DNA of 42,373 nt from an uncultured archaeon (GTDB taxonomy: Archaea; Nanobdellota; Nanobdellia; Woesearchaeales; CAIVOO01). Positions 30,668 through 37,659 of this stretch are shown piece by piece. Positions within the stretch are counted from its first letter, which is position 1; the number at the start of each line of letters is the position of its first letter. The stretch is taken from positions 1 to 42,373 of the forward strand of contig CAIVED010000001.1 in the NCBI GenBank assembly GCA_903904885.1, in the 5' to 3' direction. The translations under genes and the position numbers were made by a program. The notes beneath the pieces are model-generated. The model made no database searches, had not been told where the DNA came from, and saw only the letters and a list, made by a program, of their open reading frames with translations.

Positions 30668-30697
30668 TAGTTCCCATAATAGGAACTAATTTATAAA
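30668..30697 (-). promoter_or_regulatory. TATA box and palindromic operator of the HEPN-MNT operon
   Basis: TTTATAAA (30690-30697) is followed by the inverted repeat TAGTTCC-cataata-GGAACTA (30668-30688), which covers the expected transcription start. The HTH of the MNT protein is the natural candidate to bind it. Confidence 0.6.
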
Positions 30698-30764
30698 TGT
30701 TTCGGGAAAACAGAAATCAGTAGTCAGATATAGAATAATTTCTGGGGGCATTATAGTTATATTC

Positions 30765-32462
30765 TCACATCTCTTCCAGCATCTCAATCCCGAGCAGGTT
30801 CAATCCGTTTGCCAAAACCTGCCTAACGCAGTAAATCAAAAGTATTCTCGCTTTCTTCAGTTCCTGCTCCTCGGTCAATACAGGGCAGGCGTGATAGAAT
30901 TCGTTGAACGCCTGCGAAAGCTTAATCAAATAATGGGCAACCTTGGACGGGTCAAGATTCTTTGCAGCGTCTTCAACATGAATATCAAATTCAGAAAGGG
31001 TTTTTACCAGATTCTGCTCCTGCGCTGTGCTTAAGAGAGAGAAATCAGCTGACTCGCTTACAGGCTTTCCGTATTTCTTCAAAATTGAGCAGATTCTTGC
31101 ATAGGAATACTGCACATAGGGTCCGGTCTCGCCCTCAAAAGAAATTGATTCTTTCGGGTCAAATAAAATATCTTTCACAGAATCCTGCTTCAGCATGAAG
31201 AATTTAATTGCCCCGATGCCTATGGCATTGGCTCTCTTGTTAACCTCATTCTCAGTCAAATCAGAATAACGGGCCATTATCTCTTCCCTTGCAAGGGTAA
31301 ACATTTCGGTTATTATGTCATCGGCGTCAACAACAGTGCCTTCCCTTGATTTCATCTTCCCCTCAGGAAGATTAACCATGCCGTAGCTTTTGTGGTAAAG
31401 CCTGTCGGAAAATTCAAAGCCAAGCCTTTTCATTATCGCAAACAGCTGCCTGAAGTAAAGGTTCTGCTCGCTTCCTACGACATATATTGCCCGGTCAAAA
31501 TTATACTGTTCATATCTTAATTTTGCAAGGTAAATGTCCTGGGTAACATATATCGCAGTCCCGTCCGCCCTAAGCACAACCTTGTCAGGAACGCCCAAGT
31601 CCTCAAGTTCGGCATATATTGCGCCCTCTGCATTTTTCTTCAGCAGGCCCTTTTCAAATCCTTCCTCTACAATCTTCCTTCCTTTTTCATAAAGCTCAGA
31701 CTCATACTGGATGACATCAAACTTAGTCCCGAGCCTGTCATAGGTCTCGTCAAAACCCTTCAGTACCCAGTTGTTCATCTTTTTCCACAATGCCCTTATG
31801 TCCTTATCTCCTGCTTCCCAAAGGCGGAGCATCTCATAGGCTTCTTCCTCTATTTCAGGATTCTCCTTAGCATTATTGTTGAACAGAACGTAAAAATCAC
31901 CCACAAAATGGTCCGGCTTCTTGTCCGGCTCCCTGTTCTCGCCCCATTTCTGGTAGGCAAGCATTGACTTGCAGATATGAATCCCGCGGTCATTGATTAT
32001 GTTTGCCTTTATGGCCTTGTAGCTTGAGAAATCAAGAACAGCGGATATTGCTGCGCCCAGAACGTCATTTCTCACATGGCCAACGTGCTGCGGCTTGTTC
32101 GTGTTCGGCTGGGAGAATTCAACCACAATTGTTTTGCCCTTGCCCATCAATGATTTGCCGTATATCTGCTTTAGTTTCGCAACTTCAGTGAGTATCCGCT
32201 CTGCGAACTTCGCTTTTTTTATGAAAAAATTAACATATGGCCCTGTTGCAATAATTTTGTCAATCAAATCCGATGGCTGGGAATTGTCTGCAATCAGCTT
32301 TGCAATCTCGTTTGGGGATTTTTTCAGCTCCTTTGAGAAGAGGAAGCAGGGCAAAGCAAGGTCGCCTAATGCAGTATCTTTAGGAATCTCAATCATGGAA
32401 TCAGATATGTTAGGAACAGTTTTGGATGCTATTTTTACAGCGTCTTTCTTGAATTCGTCCAT
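30765..32462 (-). CDS. argS: Arginyl-tRNA synthetase
   Basis: This class I synthetase charges tRNA-Arg. The 565-aa protein has an N-terminal Add-1 domain (~1-90), HIGH motif as HVGH (126-129, in NKPQHVGHVRND), the KMSKS counterpart as GKMKSREGT, and a C-terminal DALR anticodon domain (~450-565). All parts and the length are normal. A TATA-like TTAATAAA ~27 nt before the ATG suggests a leaderless transcript. Confidence 0.97.
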   Translation of the reverse strand: MDEFKKDAVKIASKTVPNISDSMIEIPKDTALGDLALPCFLFSKELKKSPNEIAKLIADNSQPSDLIDKIIATGPYVNFFIKKAKFAERILTEVAKLKQIYGKSLMGKGKTIVVEFSQPNTNKPQHVGHVRNDVLGAAISAVLDFSSYKAIKANIINDRGIHICKSMLAYQKWGENREPDKKPDHFVGDFYVLFNNNAKENPEIEEEAYEMLRLWEAGDKDIRALWKKMNNWVLKGFDETYDRLGTKFDVIQYESELYEKGRKIVEEGFEKGLLKKNAEGAIYAELEDLGVPDKVVLRADGTAIYVTQDIYLAKLRYEQYNFDRAIYVVGSEQNLYFRQLFAIMKRLGFEFSDRLYHKSYGMVNLPEGKMKSREGTVVDADDIITEMFTLAREEIMARYSDLTENEVNKRANAIGIGAIKFFMLKQDSVKDILFDPKESISFEGETGPYVQYSYARICSILKKYGKPVSESADFSLLSTAQEQNLVKTLSEFDIHVEDAAKNLDPSKVAHYLIKLSQAFNEFYHACPVLTEEQELKKARILLIYCVRQVLANGLNLLGIEMLEEM

Positions 32463-32551
32463 GCTGTTAATGTAGAATGAGGGTTTATTAAGGTTTTGGT
32501 AATTCCATGATTATTTATTATTTGTAACTTTAAAGTAGTTAAGATGGAAAG

Positions 32552-32561
32552 ATTTATAAAT
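32552..32561 (+). promoter_or_regulatory. TATA box of the HAD pseudogene
   Basis: TTTATAAATA is centred ~27 nt before the ATG at 32583, the same spacing as in working leaderless genes here. The promoter outlived the gene, or the gene died recently. Confidence 0.55.
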
Positions 32562-32582
32562 ATCAGGCATAAGATATAATCT

Positions 32583-33227
32583 ATGGCAAAACCAATACTC
32601 ATAGGCGTGAACAGGGACGGTACAATCAACTTCGACCCAGGCTATTTTGGCAGGGATGAGAACTGGAAGCGGCAAATTATCATACATAAAGGAGTTGTTG
32701 AAGGCATTCAGTTGCTTAACACAAATAACCTGGTCAAAATTATTGTCGCTACAAATCAAAACGGCGTTGCAAGATGATATTTTAAAACAAAAAGGGTTGA
32801 AGAGGTAAATAAGGCAATTGACCATTTTCTTTCGCAATACGGTGTTAAGATAGATAATTGGCAGTACTGCCCTTTTGTTGACGAAGAATATGCAAAAAGC
32901 AAAGGGATTTCGCTTGGAAGCAAATGGGTTGCTAACATGGACCCAAAATATGGCCCGAGAAAACCCGGCATAGGAATGCTGGTTAAGGGCGCAAAAGAAT
33001 TAGGCCTTTCGCTGGATGATTTTGGCAGCATATATTTTATCGGCAATTCAGCAGTTGATGTTCAGACAGGATTAAATGCAGATGGAAAAGGAATTCTTGT
33101 TTGCAATGGAAAAAACAGAGAAGAAAAAGAGAAACTGGACGGGATTTTGGCGGATGAATCAAAAAAGATTGTAGTGCCTAACTTTTATGAAGCCGCACAA
33201 CGGATAATCGACGATTTAAAAAAATAA
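32583..33227 (+). pseudogene. HAD phosphatase (GmhB/histidinol-phosphatase type), inactivated
   Basis: The frame runs through the whole 645 bases but is broken by one in-frame TGA at 32775-32777. The family phrase is TNQSGIARGYF; here it is TNQNGVAR-stop-YF, so a Gly codon (GGA) has become TGA. The HAD nucleophile is also lost: the motif DRDGTIN reads NRDGTIN (residue 10, Asp to Asn). The rest, including NSAVDVQTGLNADG, is well kept. Two independent lesions indicate a young pseudogene rather than recoding. TGA is a normal stop in neighbouring genes. Confidence 0.8.
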
Positions 33228-33410
33228 TTACTTCTTCTCTTTTTCAAGCTTCCTTATCATCTCCTCTATCTGCACAAGCTTCTCGTTCTGCCTGAGGGCG
33301 GTTTTCACAAGAACATCGTTCCTTTTCTTAAGCTCCTCTATCTCAGAGTCCCTTCTCCTCAGCTGAGCCTCGTAGGCCTTTTCCATTTCAGCAGCGCCAT
33401 CTTTATGCAT
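33228..33410 (-). CDS. Small coiled-coil protein (60 aa)
   Basis: This charged helical protein (AYEAQLRRRDSEIEELKKR, then EKLVQIEEMIRKLEKEKK) is predicted as one continuous coiled coil. It abuts the HAD pseudogene tail to tail. No family is recognised. Confidence 0.7.
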   Translation of the reverse strand: MHKDGAAEMEKAYEAQLRRRDSEIEELKKRNDVLVKTALRQNEKLVQIEEMIRKLEKEKK

Positions 33411-33448
33411 AAAATAAAATAGAACACGCCAGTTTTAAAATTTTGCGC

Positions 33449-33583
33449 TTAATAGCTGCCTTCCCACCCTCGTATGAACTCCTCTTCTTCAGGGGACATT
33501 CCGTCTTCGTCCAGGCTGGCTTCAACCCTGTCTGAAACAATGTCTTCATCAATTCGGTGCCTTGAGATTTGTACCATTCTCAT
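33449..33583 (-). CDS. Small acidic protein (44 aa)
   Basis: The peptide begins MRMVQISRHRIDED and is acidic in its second half (SLDEDGMSPEEEEFIRG). I chose the ATG at 33583 because it follows an SD GAGGTGA; a longer frame upstream would cross the TATA box TTTATAGG and lacks an SD. It has no known family. ATATAC/GTATAT palindromes lie upstream (33635-33656). Confidence 0.65.
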   Translation of the reverse strand: MRMVQISRHRIDEDIVSDRVEASLDEDGMSPEEEEFIRGWEGSY

Positions 33584-33634
33584 GCGTATCACCTCTTGAA
33601 AGTATAATAGGCGCCAGGGATTTATAGGTGCGCG

Positions 33635-33656
33635 ATATACCGCATATACTGTATAT
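33635..33656. promoter_or_regulatory. ATATAC/GTATAT palindromes upstream of the small acidic gene
   Basis: GATATAC-cgc-ATATACTGTATATC contains a near-perfect palindrome and a direct repeat of ATATAC. It recalls the AGTATATATACTTT motifs before the first AbrB-PhoU gene and ATATATACTATATAT before the second. Confidence 0.4.
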
Positions 33657-33698
33657 CCAAGAAACAAGAACAGGGGTTGCAGCACCACTTTCGAATTA

Positions 33699-33839
33699 CG
33701 TCAAGAACCACCTGCTAAAGCAGGTGGCGTGTTACGACCACCTTAAGAGCAAGTGGTTCTTGAGCGTGCTCAGAAATTGCTCGTCCTTACCTCGAGCTAA
33801 AGCATGAAGTGTGCGTCAGGAGCAATTTCTGACACGTCA
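33699..33839 (+). repeat. Double-palindrome element P, copy 1 (IS200/IS605-PATE-like)
   Basis: 141 nt with two imperfect inverted repeats. Stem 1 joins AGAACCAC to GTGGTTCT and encloses the hairpin CCACCTGC-taaa-GCAGGTGG. Stem 2 joins CAGAAATTGCTC to GAGCAATTTCTG and encloses GCTCG/CGAGC. The same element lies at 37512-37655 with high identity. The CACCTGC-taaa-GCAGGTG hairpin is like subterminal hairpins of IS200/IS605 elements, but no transposase is present. It fills most of the 321 bases between the acidic gene and the AbrB-PhoU gene. Confidence 0.75.
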
Positions 33840-33851
33840 ATGAATAGAAAA

Positions 33852-33888
33852 GTATTTAAATAAAGCAGGAAACATATATACTATATAT
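33852..33888 (+). promoter_or_regulatory. TATA box and AT palindrome of the second AbrB-PhoU gene
   Basis: GTATTTAAATA (33852-33862) is a likely TATA box; ATATATA-c-TATATAT (33874-33888) overlaps the expected transcription start ~20 nt before the ATG. An SD-like GGGGGTG precedes the ATG, so the mRNA is leadered. Confidence 0.5.
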
Positions 33889-33904
33889 CATATTGGGGGT
33901 GTAA

Positions 33905-34858
33905 ATGGAAACTAGAAAACTAATTAGCTTTGGCAGTTCGTCATATGTTATCTCATTGCCAAAGACCTGGGTTTCCCAAAACCGGCTTGAAAAAGGCGAT
34001 TCTCTCTATGTTGAAGAAAAATCAAACGAGCTCATAATAACTTCCGGCGATTCGGAAAAGCAGAAAGAGGTAAAGGAAAAGCAGATTGACTGCTCAGGCA
34101 AGCCCATTGAAAAGATTAAATGCGAGCTTTTTGCAGCCTACCTTAACAATTACAACATAATAGAGCTCCGGCAGCTTGATGAGGAGCGGATTATGAAAGT
34201 AAAGGAGATGCTCCAGGGCCTGGCAGGGCTGGAAATACTTGAGCAGACATCTGACAAGATAATCGCAAAGGATTTGATAAACATAAAAGAGGTGTCTATA
34301 AAAGCGCTGATGAGGCGGATTGACATAATCATAAGGTCCATGATGGATGATGCCATGACAAGCGACCAGAAGAACAATGTCAAGAGCCTATATGACCGCG
34401 ATGAGGACATCAACAGGCTCCATTATCTTGTAAGGCGAATTATTACTGCAGCCCTTGAGGACCAGAAAATATCAAGGCTTTTTGAGACAGAGCCAAAGGA
34501 CATCCTTCTTGACTGGGAAGTCGCCCTTAGGCTTGAGAAAATCGGGGACAACCTTAAAAGGATAAACAAGTGCATTTCAAAATCAAAGATAGAAGACAAG
34601 AAGTTCCCAGTTGTCCTGGACATTTTCAACAAGCTAAAATCAAAATACCTCGGGGTTATGAAAGCGTACTATTCAAAAGACCTGGATATCGCATGTGAGG
34701 TTGAGACAACAAAAAGGGAAATCTACGACAAGTGCGATGAACTGCTTCAGAACGGCTGCGCCTCAAACAAGCAGTGCGTTGTTCTGGCTGAGAACCTGAA
34801 AACAATGAATGCAATGATTGCAAACATTGCAAAGTCGGTTGTGCTGAACTGCGTTTGA
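33905..34858 (+). CDS. AbrB-PhoU domain regulator, copy 2
   Basis: The 317-aa protein has the same plan as the 626 gene: an AbrB domain (~1-48, RKLISFGSSSYVISLPK, RLEKGDSLYVEEK) followed by a long helical PhoU-like region with IRSMMDDAMTSDQ and later RLEKIGDNLKRINKCIS. Both have an AT-palindrome in their upstream region. Two regulators of this kind within 34 kb suggest paralogues with different ligands or partners. Confidence 0.85.
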   Translation: METRKLISFGSSSYVISLPKTWVSQNRLEKGDSLYVEEKSNELIITSGDSEKQKEVKEKQIDCSGKPIEKIKCELFAAYLNNYNIIELRQLDEERIMKVKEMLQGLAGLEILEQTSDKIIAKDLINIKEVSIKALMRRIDIIIRSMMDDAMTSDQKNNVKSLYDRDEDINRLHYLVRRIITAALEDQKISRLFETEPKDILLDWEVALRLEKIGDNLKRINKCISKSKIEDKKFPVVLDIFNKLKSKYLGVMKAYYSKDLDIACEVETTKREIYDKCDELLQNGCASNKQCVVLAENLKTMNAMIANIAKSVVLNCV

Positions 34859-34861
34859 GAA

Positions 34862-35482
34862 CTATATCTTTTTAATTTCTTCAACATAAATGCCTTCAGA
34901 AGGCAGGTGCTCCCAGCCAATATACCCAATGTCATTAAAACCAGTTATTCTGACTTTTTTATTAATATAAGTTCTAAATGCATCATTCCTTCCAGTTTCA
35001 TCGAAAATATACAATTCTGTTCCATCATTTTTTATTAGCTTGAAAATGTGATCTTCACCTCTTGTTCCTTTGCCATACACTATCTCAATTATTTTCCCTT
35101 CTATAACAAAAGATTCAGGAATATTTGGTTTTTTATCAAGTTCTATTGTAAAATTATTTTCTCCTAATTTAAGATTTATCAAGGAAACTGAATGATTATA
35201 CTCTTTTTTAAATCCCTGCAGCCCATAGGCCCCGGATGAACCGGAGGTAGTTATGGAGCACCTGCCTTCAATGTTTGTGTAACACTTTTCATAACCGCCA
35301 AGGAGAACAATTGCGCCTTCAACAGGCTCTTTGCTGTCTTTGTCAGTAACAAAGCTGTTTAATGTCACTTTGCCATTTGTGACATTAGGATTAGCAATCT
35401 CAACCTCTTTTCTGGCACAGCCTACAAACAGAGCGATTACAATAATAAAAATTACTCCTGCCAGCATAATTTTGTATTTCAT
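34862..35482 (-). CDS. Lipoprotein with carboxypeptidase-regulatory-like domain
   Basis: The start is ATG 35482, giving MKYK, a hydrophobic core and the lipobox LFVGCA with Cys at ~22; TATA-like ATTTAAAT centred ~26 nt upstream supports it, and an upstream ATG at 35497 would be too close. The mature chain opens with a beta-rich domain (SFVTDKDSKEPVEGAIVLLGG) and ends with an OB-like fold (KVRITGFNDIGYIGWEHLPSEG). LspA at 21157 is a candidate to process it. The stop lies 3 nt from the convergent AbrB-PhoU stop. Ligand or function is unknown. Confidence 0.8.
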   Translation of the reverse strand: MKYKIMLAGVIFIIVIALFVGCARKEVEIANPNVTNGKVTLNSFVTDKDSKEPVEGAIVLLGGYEKCYTNIEGRCSITTSGSSGAYGLQGFKKEYNHSVSLINLKLGENNFTIELDKKPNIPESFVIEGKIIEIVYGKGTRGEDHIFKLIKNDGTELYIFDETGRNDAFRTYINKKVRITGFNDIGYIGWEHLPSEGIYVEEIKKI

Positions 35483-35621
35483 ACTGTTAAGATTCATTAT
35501 GGCATATTTAAATATGCTTTTTAATTTAGGCTAATACCTTAAGACTCACTTCCATTCATTAAAAATTATTTCATCCTGTTTAATGCCGAATTAGTTCACA
35601 GTATGCAACGCAGTGGCTAAC

Positions 35622-35642
35622 ACGACGTCTAAAGTTTAAATA
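35622..35642 (+). repeat. Dispersed short repeat with TTTAAA core, copy C
   Basis: The core ACGTCTAAAGTTTAAATA matches copies A and B; the outer part is poorly kept. No reading frame follows, but ~25 nt downstream begins an area with tRNA-like phrases (GGTTCAAACTC at 35711), so a small RNA start is possible. Confidence 0.6.
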
Positions 35643-35770
35643 CTCCGTCTAAAAAGAAAAAAAATGGCCCAAAAAAGGCCTGGTGTGCTAGAACCCACTA
35701 TAAAGCTTGGGGTTCAAACTCATATTTAAACATTATGCCTGGATGGCCCAGTTCAAAAAAAGAAAAAAAA

Positions 35771-35803
35771 CCGCCGCCTAACCGGCAGCAACAGGTTGAC
35801 CGC
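35771..35803 (+). repeat. Partial duplicate of the tRNA 5' half
   Basis: CCGCCGCCTAA-CCGG (35771-35785) and the exact 13-mer ACAGGTTGACCGC (35791-35803) match the D-arm and anticodon arm of the tRNA at 35847 with small gaps. It has no 3' half. Confidence 0.65.
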
Positions 35804-35846
35804 TAAATAAAAGATGTTTAACTAGTATATAAATTTTATCAATCAT

Positions 35847-35947
35847 GGCGCCGTCGCTTAATCCGGTATGGCGACAGGTTGACCGCCTGTGGCTTTCCAA
35901 AGCTCTGCGGGTTCAAATCTGGACGGGTGAAAATCCCGCCGGCGCCG
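35847..35947 (+). tRNA. Class II tRNA gene, Ser-like body, anticodon unclear (GAC by plain fold)
   Basis: Acceptor GGCGCCG pairs with CGGCGCC, followed by G73. The D-stem is GCT/GGC with a D-loop containing GG. The anticodon stem ACAGG/CCTGT holds loop TTGACCG. A long variable arm GCTTtccaAAGC marks a class II tRNA, and G73 suits Ser. The T-arm GCGGG-TTCAAAT-CCCGC is interrupted by ~16 nt (CTGGACGGGTGAAAAT), which resembles a tandem duplication of the T-arm. Read literally the anticodon is GAC (Val), odd for this body; C37-G38 is also unusual. It may be a mutated or intron-bearing tRNA, or a pseudogene. TATA TATATAAAT lies ~20 nt upstream. Confidence 0.6.
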
Positions 35948-35989
35948 ACCTAATCCCCGCTCCCGGCGACACCTTAATTGTAAAAAGAA

Positions 35990-37471
35990 TCACTTCTCCG
36001 GCTTCATTGTCGGAAAGAACATCACGTCTCTTATTGTTGGGGAATTGGTGAGAAGCATAACCATCCTGTCAATTCCAAGGCCAACGCCTCCGCATGGCGG
36101 CATTCCGAATTCTATTGCCCTGACAAAGTCTTCATCCATTGGATGAGCTTCCTCAAATCCTGCTCTCAGTAGTTCTGCCTGCTCCTGCAGCCTTTTCTTC
36201 TGCTCAACAGGATCGTTTAATTCCGAATACACCGCACCGATCTCCCATCCGTTTGCAAACGGCTCAGCCCTCTCCACCAACGCAGGATTTTTCCTGCTGA
36301 CTTTTATTAGCGGGCAGACTTCGCACGGTGGGTCAAGTATGAAAGTCGGCTGGGTGAGCTCTGCTTCAACAAGCTCTTCAAACAAGGAGGTTATTATCGC
36401 CCCCCGAGTCAAATCCCCCTCAATCTGCAGATTATAAGTATTTACCAAATCTTTCAGCTCATCATCAGAAAGCGTTTCAACATCAATTTTGGCCTGCTCC
36501 TTGAGCGCGTCCGCCATTGAAACTCTTTTCCATGGTGTTTTGAAATCAATCTTCTTCCCCTGGTATTCAACAACCGTTGTCCCAAGCACTTTTTTTGCAA
36601 CAAAGGAATAAAGTTCCTCAAATACTCTCATGATATCCGCGTAATCAGTATATGCCCAGTAAAATTCAAGCATGGTAAATTCGGGATTGTGTGTTTTATC
36701 CATTCCCTCATTCCTGAAATTCTTGCAGATTTCATAGACCTTGTCAAATCCCCCGACAACCAGCCTCTTGAGATACAATTCAGGGGCAATCCTCAGATAC
36801 ATGTCAAAATCCAATGCATTGTGATGTGTTTTGAATGGCTTTGCATTTGCCCCCCCATAAATTGGCTGCAGGACAGGTGTTTCAACCTCAACAAATCCTT
36901 TTTTATCAAAAAACTCCCTGATTGCAGAAATTATTTTCGCCCTTGCGATGAAAACATTCTTTTTCTCAGGGTCCATAATCAAATCAAGGTATCTGCGCCT
37001 GTATTTCAGTTCCGGATCCTGAATTCCATGGTATTTCTCAGGCAAGGGATATAGTGATTTGCATAAAAGCTGCAGTTTTTTTACCTCAACTGTTGTTTCT
37101 CCGGTTTTTGTCTTGAAAACAAGCCCCTCAACACCAATTATGTCTCCAATGTCAAACAATTTGAACAGCTCAAAATTATTCTTGTCATCATCATCTTTCA
37201 GGAGAATCTGCATTTTGCCGGTTTCATCCTGCAGATGGGCAAATGCTATTTTTCCCATTTTCCTTATTGCCATAAGACGGCCTGCAATGGAAACATTCTC
37301 AGTTGTCATGTCCCCCGGCTTCAGGTGCATGTTTTTCTCAAGAATTTCCTGCGAATTATTTTTCCTGTCAAAACTGTAGGGATAAGGATTTACGCCTTTT
37401 TTCCTGATTTCTTCAAGCTTCTTGTACCTGTCGGTTATTACAGAAGATTCAACCTCTATTTCCTTTTCCAT
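35990..37471 (-). CDS. lysS: Lysyl-tRNA synthetase, class II
   Basis: It charges tRNA-Lys. The 493-aa protein has an N-terminal OB-fold anticodon domain (~55-165) and a class II catalytic core: motif 2 NFRNEGMDKTHNPEFTMLEF and motif 3 GVGLGIDRMVML. Many archaea use the unrelated class I LysRS, so a bacterial-type class II enzyme is worth noting. CTATATAAAT centred ~27 nt upstream supports the leaderless start at 37471. The P element copy 2 lies just beyond that TATA box. Confidence 0.96.
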   Translation of the reverse strand: MEKEIEVESSVITDRYKKLEEIRKKGVNPYPYSFDRKNNSQEILEKNMHLKPGDMTTENVSIAGRLMAIRKMGKIAFAHLQDETGKMQILLKDDDDKNNFELFKLFDIGDIIGVEGLVFKTKTGETTVEVKKLQLLCKSLYPLPEKYHGIQDPELKYRRRYLDLIMDPEKKNVFIARAKIISAIREFFDKKGFVEVETPVLQPIYGGANAKPFKTHHNALDFDMYLRIAPELYLKRLVVGGFDKVYEICKNFRNEGMDKTHNPEFTMLEFYWAYTDYADIMRVFEELYSFVAKKVLGTTVVEYQGKKIDFKTPWKRVSMADALKEQAKIDVETLSDDELKDLVNTYNLQIEGDLTRGAIITSLFEELVEAELTQPTFILDPPCEVCPLIKVSRKNPALVERAEPFANGWEIGAVYSELNDPVEQKKRLQEQAELLRAGFEEAHPMDEDFVRAIEFGMPPCGGVGLGIDRMVMLLTNSPTIRDVMFFPTMKPEK

Positions 37472-37495
37472 GGGCTGATTTGTTTGGAATGGGAT

Positions 37496-37504
37496 TTATA
37501 TAGT
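37496..37504 (-). promoter_or_regulatory. TATA box of lysS
   Basis: TATATAAAT on the minus strand is centred ~27-28 nt before the lysS ATG. P element copy 2 starts 8 nt further upstream. Confidence 0.6.
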
Positions 37505-37511
37505 TTTTGAA

Positions 37512-37655
37512 TGTCAAGAACCACCTGCTAAAGAAGGTGGCGTGCTACGAGCCACTTTCATAAACCGGTGGTTCTTGAGCATGCTCAGAAATTGCTCGTC
37601 CTTACTTCGAGCTAAAGCAACGAAGTGTGCGTCGAGAGCAATTTCTGACATATCA
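37512..37655 (+). repeat. Double-palindrome element P, copy 2 (IS200/IS605-PATE-like)
   Basis: 144 nt, same order of two inverted repeats as copy 1: AGAACCAC...GTGGTTCT and CAGAAATTGCTC...GAGCAATTTCTG. The inner hairpin has one mismatch (CCTGC-taaa-GAAGG). The outer ends are TGTCA and TGACA-like. It sits between lysS and the 37660 gene, in the same orientation as copy 1. Confidence 0.75.
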
Positions 37656-37659
37656 GAGG

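Noticed and set aside
32775-32777. TGA reassigned to glycine
   Set aside because: Many genes here stop at TGA, several in ATGA overlaps that would run on if TGA were sense, and the same gene has a second lesion in its nucleophile.
33699-33839. CRISPR array
   Set aside because: There are only two distant copies with internal palindromes and no repeat-spacer pattern.
35664-35722. A second tRNA gene (GGTTCAAACTC phrase)
   Set aside because: No acceptor stem or convincing D and anticodon arms could be paired; kept only as a possible degraded fragment.
35919-35934. A standard archaeal bulge-helix-bulge intron in the T-loop
   Set aside because: None of the possible splice frames gave the 4-bp helix between two 3-nt bulges; a tandem duplication explains the 16 nt as well.
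35845-36051. 68-aa ORF over the tRNA
   Set aside because: It covers the tRNA and the lysS 3' end, and has no family or upstream signal.
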